Shown here in pieces: positions 53,881-63,200 of a stretch of 64,000 nucleotides of DNA. The position numbers were made by a program, and so were the translations under genes. The notes beneath the pieces were generated by a model. The model searched no databases. It saw only the letters and a list, made by a program, of their open reading frames with translations, and was not told where the DNA came from. Within the stretch, counting starts at the first letter, position 1. Each line of letters begins with the position of its first letter. The stretch comes from Armatimonadota bacterium (GTDB taxonomy: Bacteria; Armatimonadota; UBA5829; DTJY01), in assembly GCA_029907255.1 (NCBI GenBank), contig JARYMF010000010.1:58513-122512 (forward strand). The letters run 5' to 3'.

Positions 53881-54000
53881 TAGCCAGCCCTTTTCTTGCT
53901 TCTAGATGCTGAGGTCCCGGGCAGCATGCGAAGCTTGTGTCATGGTCTCCCAACGGCTTTCCTTGCAAAGTTTCCGTGGGCCTCCTGACCCTCTGCTCCC
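53881..54000 (-). promoter_or_regulatory. Structured leader RNA of unknown class before the NAGPA gene
   Basis: From the predicted start of transcription near 54000 to the ATG, the 120-nt minus-strand RNA folds well. CCCACGG (plus 53955-53961) can pair with CCGTTGGG (one bulge); inside it CTTT/AAAG closes a GCAAGG loop. A second long hairpin pairs GCTTC...ATGCTG with CAGCAT...GAAGC around 53899-53933. Long-range pairing of the GAGG and CCTC segments is also possible. I could not match it to a known riboswitch (not c-di-GMP-I, TPP, SAM or cobalamin). It may be a regulatory element or only mRNA structure. Confidence 0.5.
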
Positions 54001-54006
54001 ATGGTA

Positions 54007-54035
54007 AGTATATCACACTTTTGTCAAAAAGTCAA
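54007..54035 (-). promoter_or_regulatory. Strong promoter for the NAGPA leader
   Basis: Minus strand: TTGACT (54030-54035), 17-bp spacer, TATACT (54007-54012). Confidence 0.85.
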
Positions 54036-54102
54036 GCCGTAACTTAAAATACCGTCATAATTCCGACAAATTTAGCCCAATATTGCTAATAGCTTGGACA
54101 AC

Positions 54103-55311
54103 TTATGCGTTGGTTGCGTCTGGGCTGTGTGAGGAGGTTTTTTGGAGTTTCTTTGCAATGCGCTGAAATGCAAGCTTGAGCAAGAAAGGCGTCATAAATG
54201 TCGTGGCAACTACTACTGCAACGATAGCCGCATACTCGCCAGAGTTCAAAACGCCGCGATCTATACCCATTTTGGCAAATATAAGCCCAACCTCACCACG
54301 AGGAATCATTCCAATTCCGACAATTAGGCGGCTGGCACTTGAGCGAACGACACCCAACCCAGCAAATAACTTCATAGACGCTGCAATTACGATAAGCAGG
54401 AGGGCAAGCATAACGATTTGGCTATTCTCAGGATTAAAGGGATTAATATCCTGCAGGCGTACCTTAACTCCAAGCATGACAAAGAACACAGGGATGAAGA
54501 TATCCGCAAGCGGCTTTATCCTTTCTTGGATATGAGCTAGTTCCTCGGTCCTCGCAAGCACTAAACCCGCGGCGAAAGCACCCACAATTCCTGCCAGCTG
54601 TAGGCTTTCAGCAGTAAACGCCAAGAATAAGCAAAAGACAAAAGCGCTTATGGTCAGAATACCTCGAGTCCGCATCCTCTGAGCTATTTTAAGCAGGTGA
54701 GGAGCAACAGGCACACCCAGAACTATCGCACCGACTAGGAAAACAATTGCGAGACCCGTTACCTTTACAACCATTAGTGTCGAAAGAGTGCCAGTCACAA
54801 CAAGACCTGCTACAATGGCAAGGATAATAAGCCCAAGGACGTCATCTATCACGGCGGCTCCCAGGACAATTTTTGCCTCGGGCGTTTGTAATCTGCCAAG
54901 GTCAGTGAGAGTCCGCGCTGTTATACCCACACTCGTGGCGGTCAAGGTTGCGCCTATATAAATTGCAACGTACGTGGAAAGCCCAAGCATGATTGAGGCG
55001 AAGTACCCTACTGCGAATGGGCCTGCTACCCCAATCACTGCTACAAGAAATGCAGACCAACCGACTCGCAGGAACTCTTCCAAATCGCTTTCTAAGCCAA
55101 CTTCGAAAAGGAGGAGTATTGCCCCGACTTCAGCTAAGGTGATAAGAACATCGTCTTCTTTAATCCATCCCAACAGGCTACTACCAAGAATTACGCCGGC
55201 AATCAGCTCACCGAGCACAGGCGGCTGATTTATTCGTTCGGCAAGTTCCCCAAAAACTTTGGCAGCAATTAAGATTAGGATTATACTGAGGATTGTGTGG
55301 CTAATCTCCAT
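54103..55311 (-). CDS. CPA2-family cation:proton antiporter (KefB-like membrane domain)
   Basis: 402 aa, about 12 helices and only a short tail, so without the RCK domain of full KefB/KefC. RINQPPVLGELIAGVILGSS opens it; the ion site is in LGAAVIDDVLGLIILAIVAG (paired Asp), and GVGITARTLTDLG and IVGIGMIPRGEVGLIFAKMG are CPA2 landmarks. It exchanges Na+ or K+ for H+ across the inner membrane. The usp gene lies 20 bp upstream on the same strand, so they are probably co-transcribed and linked to pH or stress. Confidence 0.92.
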   Translation of the reverse strand: MEISHTILSIILILIAAKVFGELAERINQPPVLGELIAGVILGSSLLGWIKEDDVLITLAEVGAILLLFEVGLESDLEEFLRVGWSAFLVAVIGVAGPFAVGYFASIMLGLSTYVAIYIGATLTATSVGITARTLTDLGRLQTPEAKIVLGAAVIDDVLGLIILAIVAGLVVTGTLSTLMVVKVTGLAIVFLVGAIVLGVPVAPHLLKIAQRMRTRGILTISAFVFCLFLAFTAESLQLAGIVGAFAAGLVLARTEELAHIQERIKPLADIFIPVFFVMLGVKVRLQDINPFNPENSQIVMLALLLIVIAASMKLFAGLGVVRSSASRLIVGIGMIPRGEVGLIFAKMGIDRGVLNSGEYAAIVAVVVATTFMTPFLLKLAFQRIAKKLQKTSSHSPDATNA

Positions 55312-55330
55312 ATTTTAAAGGCTTTCTTTC

Positions 55331-55792
55331 TTACTTCTCCGCCTCCTTTGGCCTTGCACGTACAAGCAATACAAGTGCTTCTGCGCCTCGGAGGACCTTA
55401 TCGGCAACACTTCCATAAACCCAACGCTGAAACCCAGAACGCCCATGCGTAGACATTACAATAAGCTCAATGCCCGCTTCCTTGGAAAAATCACATATCT
55501 GCCCTGCGGCATCCCCCTGCCTCACCACTTTGCGGACATTGATACCCTCATCCTTAATGTTTGTTGATATTTTATCTAAGTATTTATGGACTTCCTGGGC
55601 TTCTGCTTCTGGCTCAAGAACCACATTCACTACCGGTCCAACAATGCCGGGCTGTGAATAGATTGCAACCGGCTCGATTACGCTCAACAAGGTAATCCTC
55701 GAATCGAATTTTTTAGCCAATTCAACCGCATAAGGGATTGCCTTCTCTGCCAATTCCGAACCATCCAATGGCACAAGAATTTCTTTAAACAT
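55331..55792 (-). CDS. Universal stress protein (UspA family)
   Basis: 153 aa from ATG at 55792 (AAGGAG 6 nt upstream); a longer frame to 55876 is unlike the family. FKEILVPLDGSELAEKAIPY is the classic start; VMSTHGRSGFQRWVYGSVAD is the nucleotide-binding loop (G-x2-G-x9-GS type), followed by VLRGAEALVLLVRARP. It is probably an ATP-binding stress-response protein in the cytoplasm. Paired with the downstream antiporter gene, a frequent arrangement that suggests regulation of ion transport. Confidence 0.93.
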   Translation of the reverse strand: MFKEILVPLDGSELAEKAIPYAVELAKKFDSRITLLSVIEPVAIYSQPGIVGPVVNVVLEPEAEAQEVHKYLDKISTNIKDEGINVRKVVRQGDAAGQICDFSKEAGIELIVMSTHGRSGFQRWVYGSVADKVLRGAEALVLLVRARPKEAEK

Positions 55793-55823
55793 GCTAAGCT
55801 CCTTTCCGCAAAAGTAATCAAAG

Positions 55824-56909
55824 CTACTTTGCAAAAATACTAAGGTCTCGTGAGGAATGGGTAAGAACTTCGGCACCCGACTTTGTTACCAAAACATCAT
55901 CTTCTATTCTAATTCCCCCCCAGCCGGGGATATAAATCCCAGGCTCAACCGTAACAACCATGCCGGCTTCTAGTATGATTTTGCTTCCCCTGCCCAGAAT
56001 TCTACCTCCATCCACACCATCATGCACAGCAAGCCCAACTCCGTGTCCCAAGCCATGGCCGAAATACTCACCGTATCCTTTTTCAGTGATGTAGTCCCTT
56101 GCGATTTTGTCAATATCTCCCCCCGGCAATCCTGGACGTATGGCTTTTATAGCCCTAGACTGGGCTTCGAGAACGATCTCATGAATCTCTATCTGCTTTG
56201 GATGCATTTGCCCAATGACGACGGTGCGAGTTATATCCGAATGATAGCCTTGCCATCTTGCGCCAAAATCGAGCAACAATAGTTCGCCTTCAGAAACAAG
56301 CCTGTCTGTTGGTTTGCCGTGAGGGAGGGCGGACCTAGGTCCTGAAGCTACCAGGGTTTCGAATGCCTCCCTTTCGGCGCCATTTTTTCGAATGAAGAAG
56401 TCTATCTCAATTGCAATTTCCTTCTCCGACATGCCGGGCTTTAGAAGCCCTTTAATATGTTCAAAAGCTAAGTCGGCGATACTCGCGGCCTCCCTAATCG
56501 CTAAAATCTCAGCCTCGTCTTTTACGGTGCGAAGTCTGCCGATAATGTCATCTAATGCAACAAGCTCGATTTTTTCCAGCTGTTCCCTAAGTGCGTTCCA
56601 TGCATCGTAACTAAGGTGCGCCGACTCAAAGCCAACCTTGCGAACCCCTAGAGTTTTAATTAATTCGGAAGCTTTCTTGGTCCAACCCCCCTGGAACTCC
56701 TCAATAACATATCTCTGGCACTCCTGAGATACCTGCTCGATATAGCGGGCGTCGGTTAGAAAATAAGCATCCTGGAGAGTAATAACCAGGAACGCAAATG
56801 AGCCGGTGAATCCGCTTAGGTAGCGGACATTTTCAATTTGCGAGACGAGGAAAGCATCAACTCCGGCCGCCATCAGCTCATTTCTAAGCCGCTCCAACCG
56901 TTTAGACAT
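55824..56909 (-). CDS. Xaa-Pro aminopeptidase, M24 family
   Basis: 361 aa. The N-terminal creatinase-like domain (RNELMAAGVDAFLVSQIENV, RYLSGFTGSFAFLV) is followed by the pita-bread domain. Metal ligands are in LLLDFGARWQGYHSDITRTV (two Asp), HGLGHGVGLAVHD (His), VTVEPGIYIPGWGG (Glu) and GIRIEDDVLVT (Glu). It removes N-terminal residues before proline in the cytoplasm with two Mn or Co ions. It lies 15 bp downstream of aroQ; this pairing of a peptidase with aroQ is common in many bacteria. Confidence 0.94.
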   Translation of the reverse strand: MSKRLERLRNELMAAGVDAFLVSQIENVRYLSGFTGSFAFLVITLQDAYFLTDARYIEQVSQECQRYVIEEFQGGWTKKASELIKTLGVRKVGFESAHLSYDAWNALREQLEKIELVALDDIIGRLRTVKDEAEILAIREAASIADLAFEHIKGLLKPGMSEKEIAIEIDFFIRKNGAEREAFETLVASGPRSALPHGKPTDRLVSEGELLLLDFGARWQGYHSDITRTVVIGQMHPKQIEIHEIVLEAQSRAIKAIRPGLPGGDIDKIARDYITEKGYGEYFGHGLGHGVGLAVHDGVDGGRILGRGSKIILEAGMVVTVEPGIYIPGWGGIRIEDDVLVTKSGAEVLTHSSRDLSIFAK

Positions 56910-56924
56910 GAACGACCCACCAAT

Positions 56925-57365
56925 CTATCCTTTTTCAACCAGCGACTTTGCCGCATCAAGCGCCAAGATGTAGCTCATTGCTCCAAACCCGGAAATTTGC
57001 CCAACGCATACTGGCGCAGTAACGGATATCTGGCGAAACTTCTCACGACCATGAATGTTCGAGAGGTGTACCTCAATGGTTGGAATTTTCACCGCCGCAA
57101 TTGCATCGCGCACTGCTATACTGTAGTGGGTATAGGCGCCCGGGTTAATCACGATTGCATCCGCCCAATCAAGCGATTTTTGGATCGCCTCCACAATATC
57201 ACCCTCGGAGTTGTACTGGTTGATTTCAACGTGGACGCCGATCTCTCTTGCGTGTGCCCTTATCTGCTCGTTGATTTGTTCCAAGGTGAGCGAACCGTAA
57301 GTTTCGGGTTCACGGACTCCTAAAAGATTAAGATTCGGCCCATGTATGACATGAAACTTTAACAT
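56925..57365 (-). CDS. aroQ: 3-dehydroquinate dehydratase, type II
   Basis: 146 aa from ATG at 57365 (GAGGAG 7 nt upstream); the upstream frame to 57398 adds unrelated residues. FHVIHGPNLNLLGVREPETY carries the active Tyr loop; NPGAYTHYSIAVRDAI and IEVHLSNIHGREKFR carry the remaining active residues. It dehydrates 3-dehydroquinate in the shikimate pathway as a dodecamer. Its ribosome site overlaps the end of the Trm112-like gene, so the two are translationally coupled. Confidence 0.95.
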   Translation of the reverse strand: MLKFHVIHGPNLNLLGVREPETYGSLTLEQINEQIRAHAREIGVHVEINQYNSEGDIVEAIQKSLDWADAIVINPGAYTHYSIAVRDAIAAVKIPTIEVHLSNIHGREKFRQISVTAPVCVGQISGFGAMSYILALDAAKSLVEKG

Positions 57366-57369
57366 TTTT

Positions 57370-57537
57370 CTACTCCTCAAAGGTTGCTTTTTCGACAAGC
57401 ATTACAGGAATGCCATTTTCTATTGGATATTTTCGTCCGCACTTTGTGCAAACCAACTTGTCATCCTTCAGCTCAACTGGCGGACGTTCGTCGCACGCCG
57501 GGCATGCAAGTATCTCTAGAAGTTTCGGATCTATCAT
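57370..57537 (-). CDS. Trm112-like/UPF0434 zinc-ribbon mini-protein
   Basis: 55 aa, MIDPKLLEILACPACDERPP at the start, then a second pair in LVCTKCGRKYPIENGIPVML. The four Cys (two CxxC) make a zinc ribbon of the Trm112/YcaR type; such proteins in eukaryotes and archaea activate methyltransferases, and bacterial roles are unclear. GGAGAAGG precedes the ATG. Its stop lies inside the ribosome site of aroQ. The size is normal for the family. Confidence 0.9.
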   Translation of the reverse strand: MIDPKLLEILACPACDERPPVELKDDKLVCTKCGRKYPIENGIPVMLVEKATFEE

Positions 57538-57550
57538 TTGCCTTCTCCGT

Positions 57551-58894
57551 TTATTTTTCTTTACCCATCACGAGGTCGAGCTCGCGCTGAGTTTCAATTC
57601 GAGCATCACGAAGTGCCTGCTTGGGCGACTTTCGCCCATATATTGCTGCGTCCACAGCTCTTTGCAAGGCACCCATATAATATGCCTGCGCAGGCATAAC
57701 AGGCCTTTGATGGCGGCATTCCTCAAGTATCTTGAGAAACATGCCATACTGGGGCTTACCGCGAACCTTTGCGAAATAAGGCGACTTCCGATAACCAGGG
57801 AATAGTCCAGTTTTCTCGCCTACAATCCTTGTGCCCTCAGGGTCTGCACACGTCCACCTTATGAATTCCCAAGCTTCTTTAGGGTGCCGACAGCCTTTTG
57901 GAATCGCCACGCACCAACCGCCTACCCAAGAGCTGTGCTTCTCGCCGTCGGGCGGAGCGGGAATGTATCCAAGTCCATAGTCAAGGTTCGGCGCATACTT
58001 CTTTATCTCCTCGACACCCGATATATGAAGGCAAGCCATAGAATACTTCCCCACATAAAATGGATTCATTTCGGCTGAACCAAAACCTGCCTCTAAGCTC
58101 GAGATCTTATTCACATCATACTTGCGGGCATAAGAACACATCCACTCGAGGGCTTTTACAGCCTTCTCGTTATCGGCGGTGATGGTGTGAGTTTTGGGAT
58201 CGTAAAATGACGCACCAAATGCCCATCCCCATGTAAACATCGAATTTGCCGCGCCGTACTGCGACCAGGGGATAATTCCTATGCGAACAAGCTTTCTTCC
58301 CTTCGAATGCCCTCGCCACTTCGTCAGCTTCTCTACATAGCGGTCTAGCTCTTCGATGGTTTCTGGAGGCTTTTCTGGGTCGAGTCCAACTTCACGAAAG
58401 TGAGCTTTGTTCCAAACAAAGGCGAAATTTGGGTCTGCACAGTATGTTAGCGCCCAAATCCTGCCTTTGTATTTATTCTGCAGCCAGCATGGCTTAAAAT
58501 AGTCGTCTGGTTTAATGCCCGCAGATTTAATAAAATCGTCAAGTGGTGTCAACGCGCCTTGCTCAGCCCACTCAGCGACTTGCGGGCCGTCAACAAACGT
58601 TACGTCCGGAGGTTTTTTTGCGGCTACCGACGTAAAGAACTTCTGGTTGTTTGAAAGGTCATTGACAGTGAAAAGCGGACGAACGTCAATTTTAGGATGC
58701 GCGGCTTCAAATGCCTTTATTACCTCTTCGCAAGCGACGGCTTGGGTGCCACCCCAAGGGTGCCAAACTGTGATAACAGTTTTTCCACCAGTTCCATTAT
58801 CTTGCGTTTGACGCAAACACCCTTGAAGCAAAACAAATAGGACAGAGCTCACAACTATTGCGGCAATTATCCTAGTCCGCGGCACCTCAGACAA
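57551..58894 (-). CDS. Lipoprotein sugar-binding protein (orphan)
   Basis: 447 aa. A signal peptide with lipobox (VVSSVLFVLLQGC) gives a lipid-anchored protein. TVITVWHPWGGTQAVACEEV, KPPDVTFVDGPQVAEWAEQG, NPFYVGKYSMACLHISG and SWVGGWCVAIPKGCRHPKEA are typical of family-1 solute-binding proteins for sugars. No permease gene is next to it, so it must use one elsewhere, perhaps the pair at 49324-51358, which already has its own binding protein. It lies 13 bp upstream of the Trm112-like gene. Confidence 0.9.
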   Translation of the reverse strand: MSEVPRTRIIAAIVVSSVLFVLLQGCLRQTQDNGTGGKTVITVWHPWGGTQAVACEEVIKAFEAAHPKIDVRPLFTVNDLSNNQKFFTSVAAKKPPDVTFVDGPQVAEWAEQGALTPLDDFIKSAGIKPDDYFKPCWLQNKYKGRIWALTYCADPNFAFVWNKAHFREVGLDPEKPPETIEELDRYVEKLTKWRGHSKGRKLVRIGIIPWSQYGAANSMFTWGWAFGASFYDPKTHTITADNEKAVKALEWMCSYARKYDVNKISSLEAGFGSAEMNPFYVGKYSMACLHISGVEEIKKYAPNLDYGLGYIPAPPDGEKHSSWVGGWCVAIPKGCRHPKEAWEFIRWTCADPEGTRIVGEKTGLFPGYRKSPYFAKVRGKPQYGMFLKILEECRHQRPVMPAQAYYMGALQRAVDAAIYGRKSPKQALRDARIETQRELDLVMGKEK

Positions 58895-58972
58895 CCTGCC
58901 AAATCTACGCTTTGAGCGTTCATTTATGCAGTCATTCTAGCAAGGGTGTCCGCATGCAGTCAACGTATACTC

Positions 58973-59347
58973 TTATTCCTCAACTTTCTCTATAACAACT
59001 TGCTCGCCTGAGCGCACCGATTTAAAGACCTTCGGATCACCTTCAATTTTGCCCACGACATTCACAGCGCTGGCAGGACGTATCTCAGAACCCCTGCTCG
59101 CCGGAGTCGGGCCAAAAAATATACAGAAAGCGCTTCCAGGCGGCCAGTATGCTATATCACCCAAGTCCACAACTTCTTTGCCGTTTTCCTCGCCAACGTG
59201 AACCGGAATGCCGAAATAAATTTCATCGCCCCAGGTATTTGCTCGTGCTCTTATGGGCAACGCGTCCCAGATTGCATTTGCAGTCGCCGAATCATTCAAC
59301 TCAGCCGTCGCCTGAACTGCTCCTGCCGTAATCTTTATCTTTCGCAT
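58973..59347 (-). CDS. Cyclophilin-like fold protein (DUF369-like)
   Basis: 124 aa. RKIKITAGAVQATAELNDSA, WGDEIYFGIPVHVGEENGKE, VVDLGDIAYWPPGSAFCIFF and GPTPASRGSEIRPASAVNVV match the small cyclophilin-like beta-barrel family (PF04126 type) found in many archaea and bacteria. The prolyl-isomerase residues of true cyclophilins are not evident. Function is unknown in the family. It stands alone, 78 bp upstream of the sugar-binding lipoprotein gene. Confidence 0.8.
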   Translation of the reverse strand: MRKIKITAGAVQATAELNDSATANAIWDALPIRARANTWGDEIYFGIPVHVGEENGKEVVDLGDIAYWPPGSAFCIFFGPTPASRGSEIRPASAVNVVGKIEGDPKVFKSVRSGEQVVIEKVEE

Positions 59348-59362
59348 CAGCTTACCTCCTCG

Positions 59363-60133
59363 CTATCGTTTGCAATGAGACTCCATGCGCACGCGCCTAG
59401 CGTATCCATTAGATTCTAGATAGTCAATAAAGTTTGTAAAAGTCGACTCCAAAAAGTCCACATATTCGCTTGTATTAGCATTCGGCAGCGGTTTCCACTC
59501 CTCAATAGCTTTATCATTCTTGTGCTTTAAATGTTTTTCCAGAAGGCGCTCTGCAGAAAATCCAGGGTAGGCATGAATATGCAGAGGCGAATATTCCCGC
59601 CAACCTGGAAGCGGAGCGTCAAGGGTAACTACTTGGCAACCATTATTATACAGACTGCGGTATTCAAGGTCCACATAACCTCGCATCTCTTTGGAACAGC
59701 ATACACTTAAAATCGCATATGTCCCAATCGAAGGGTTTGAATACAAGCGGCAGACCGTACTCCCAGCACTCGCTCCTGATACGTAATCCTCTAAGTGCTT
59801 GAATCTCAGCTTCATTAATTCCCCTGAGACTTCGTTCGCACGGCGAGGAATTAGACTTGTGAATTCGGTGATGTTTACTTTTTTGTATAAAAACTTATCA
59901 TCCGTATACTTAAGAACCCAAAGTTGCTTATTGAGGATTCTGCAGATAAGTATCCTAATCAGAAAAATTAACAAAGGAATGCGCGCTTGCCAAGACGCTT
60001 TTTTAACTGCATGCCATATGCACGCCGGATTAATTGCCGCAAAGTTACATTCAACATAGACTCGCTCAGAGCTAGATTTTTTACTGCTGAATTTCTCCTG
60101 TCGCTCCTCCATGCCCACCTGCCCCGATATCAT
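59363..60133 (-). CDS. Unknown protein with one hydrophobic segment
   Basis: 256 aa from ATG at 60133; starts at 60112 (AGGTG a few bases upstream) or TTG 60166 are also possible. I recognise no family. A hydrophobic stretch (ARIPLLIFLIRILICRILN) lies near residue 55, followed by a mostly soluble, moderately charged part with several Cys (SVCCSKEMRGYVDLEYRSLY). The local base composition looks more AT-rich than that of its neighbours, and no partner gene is obvious, so it may have been acquired. It sits 15 bp upstream of the cyclophilin-like gene. Confidence 0.5.
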   Translation of the reverse strand: MISGQVGMEERQEKFSSKKSSSERVYVECNFAAINPACIWHAVKKASWQARIPLLIFLIRILICRILNKQLWVLKYTDDKFLYKKVNITEFTSLIPRRANEVSGELMKLRFKHLEDYVSGASAGSTVCRLYSNPSIGTYAILSVCCSKEMRGYVDLEYRSLYNNGCQVVTLDAPLPGWREYSPLHIHAYPGFSAERLLEKHLKHKNDKAIEEWKPLPNANTSEYVDFLESTFTNFIDYLESNGYARRVRMESHCKR

Positions 60134-60249
60134 GCTTTTTAAAACCCACGAATCCAGATTTAGCAAACAAGGACTTCTTAGGCACTGGAAGTAGAATTCC
60201 TGCTTTATATTGCCTATAACTAATTATTCTTTGCTAATTATTATAGACC

Positions 60250-63200
60250 TCAACCGTCTTTTTCTGGATTTGCCCATATTTCACACTCTACCAGCGTCAT
60301 TTTTGCACCGGGGTCCCGCTTTCCAAATGAAAGACGTACAAAGCGGTAAGGTGTATCGGAGGGCAGGTCCAAACTCACGTCCAATACGTCCTCTGTTGGG
60401 TTCTGCTTTGGGTTTGATGCTAACGTAGACCAGTTTTTGCCATCCTCACTCCCTTCTACGATCATTTCCGGCAGCTGGTCTGAGTACCAAAGGTGCAGTC
60501 TCTTCAGCGAAAACGGCTTTCCAAAATCAAAAGTTACCGCTGTTTGGTCAGTTTTTCTCCAGGTTACGATAAAGTTTCTTGGATGCAAAACTTTCTTAGT
60601 AAGGATTGGGGCTAGGCGTCTATCAGTTAGATTGCCTTTGCCAAACTCAATTAGTATTTCACCTGCCTCATCGGCAACTTCGTCAGGCGGCACCATGTAC
60701 GAATAGGTTCCTTTGACTGCGGCATTTTTCACATTAATCGGTCGCTCTTGCTGCCACCTTATATAGTTACCAGTAAGACACACGCCCTCAGGGTCAGACT
60801 GATAAACTGTTTTAAGATTTGGAAACTTAAAGCGCCAGATGTCCCTACCGGTTTTTAGTCCCAAATTCTCAGCAAGCGCCTTGAAGAAGTCCTTCCAAGC
60901 TTGGTCCCCAACTGTCTTTTCAGCAAATGGGTTTGATGCAAAAAAGATGACCTTTCCTTTACCAAACCTGTGCTCAATTATTGCCGGACTTCCATCGGCA
61001 AAGGTTGCCACCACCTTAACGTTATTGCCCACGGTCAGCTTGAATGCAGAGCCACCCACAGAAAGCTTTAGCCCTTTAAGCCGCGCGTACGAAGTATCGT
61101 CGGTAATTAAAATCTCTGTTTGCTCCACACTGGGTCCAACGTCAACGCCCAGCAACTCTTTGCGCAAATCAGCCAGGCTGCTTCCATCTGGAGCCCACGT
61201 AAATGCCTCCGGATCACCACACACTAATACACCGCCATCTCTGACGTAGTCTGCAAGTGCCTTAACCACTTCCGGTCGCTCATATTTCGCGCCTGGAATA
61301 AAGACAGCTTTCCATGCCTTAAGGTTCGCCCTGCCATCTGCAACCATATTGTCATTAATGAACTTAAACCAAGTCCTTGCCACTGGGCCGAGAAATGTAT
61401 AGGCATATTCAGGCTCGTTGGGAAATATGTAGCTTGGAGCAGTAAACGACTGGTAATGGTCCTCTGAATAAAGGATGGCACAGTCTGGGTCGTTTGGAAC
61501 TGCCACTTCGTTCATTTCTGAAGCCATCCGCACAATTTCCATTATTGCTCGGAAGCGCTCTGGACATCCATACTTTGAAAGTTTAGTATCTCCGCTTGGT
61601 GCACGCCCGCCCTGAACATCAGGAATATAAAGGTGAAATCCCTTGCCACCATTACGCATTACCTGGCTCATTAATTCACGAGTCTCCTCTGCGGTCGTAG
61701 AGTAAGCATAGTTTTCAACATGGGTGCAGGGCCATACCGGCTTACCAGTTAGGTCAGCTACCAACTTAGTTACAAAACCGAACTCCTGGCGGTTGGGGTT
61801 TCCAGAGGGATAGAGTTGGTGTGTCACTATATCCACAAATGGGCCAATTGCGTCGAGTTCATATGGCTTATGCCCGGCAACGGGGTCGAAAGACACAACT
61901 TGGATTTCGGGCGCAAGTTTCTTAGTTGTTTCGTATATCTCCTTTTGCCACTCAAGCAACTTGTGATTTATCCATTTACGGTAGGCAATCCAACAGAAGG
62001 GGTCGGATTCCTTTGATGTATCTGGCAAGCCAAACTTTCCATAGCCAAACTTTTTCTTGACCTCTTCATCTATCTCTTTGACAAGCGACGAATCCGGCAT
62101 CTGTAGTTTCAGCTCCAGAGGTTGCCCCAAAGCTTGCTCATGCATTTCATCCCACGAATACACGCCCCATATATATTCGCGCGCCTGCTCGATGGACGAC
62201 TTAAGGGTCTCAAGGTAGGCATCTTTGCTCTTTGGGTCGAATATATAGGGCTTACCGCCAATAGCTTGGGCGCCTTTGCTTACAGCTCCCCGCCATTCAG
62301 GCTCAACTAGCACCTTAAAATGATACTTAGCTACCATACTTTTAAGAGGTTCCGCTGCTACAACATGCGGCTGGACAATAGGCATTAGTTTATAATCAGC
62401 AAGCTCCTTGTAAGCCTCTTCCAAAGAATATCGAACACCAAATTCCTTCGCAAACGCACGAAGCTCTGCCGCATTGCCGCTATGGAACCAATAAATCGCA
62501 CCGTTTTTCTGTTCACCCGGCGGAGTCTTCGAAAGTAGAGGCTCAAAAAGTGCATCATCCATCTGCCAAACCCTAGGGGCGGGCGGGATAGCTGTTGATG
62601 GGTGTGTCGCCAACATTGCCAGGCTGCCATTCAAGTCAACCCTGAGTTCAAAAATCTCCTTGGGATCGCCAGCTGGGGTGTATTCAAGCGACAGCTCTTT
62701 TGTTGCACTAGGCGGAATGGTTATGCTACCTTTTGCTAGAATGCTAGTCTTTCCGTTAATTTTAGATACAAGGGTTGCCGATGCAGACTCAGCTTGACTG
62801 TGGGGATTAGTTATCTCGCATTTTAAAACATTCTCACCGCCGTAAAGATTATCAGTGTCCAAATTGCCCCATGTTACCAACCTAATCCCTGAGCTATCGC
62901 CGCCCAGCACCACATGACCAAAATTGTCGGGCCGCACAAATCCGCCCGGAGTGTTAGCCCATGCGCTATACTCGCGGGGGCTCACCATACGCTCACGGCA
63001 TATGTTCAACCCCCACATTAAGCCTGCAACTGGCTTCACGCCCAAAGCCTTGAAGGGAATAGCTATCTCAAGCGTCCAAAATCCCTTATCATAGTCGGCT
63101 TTTACTGCGCATTCGCTCTCCCACTTGGTGTCCGCGCGGTCGTCAAATATTCGGCGAGCGTCCGAAACAACGCCTTTGGAGTTCACAGCGATGTGATAAG

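Noticed and set aside
53881..54000. c-di-GMP-I riboswitch before the NAGPA gene
   Set aside because: The conserved GGCAAACC and CGCAAAGCC words are missing; only generic hairpins remain.
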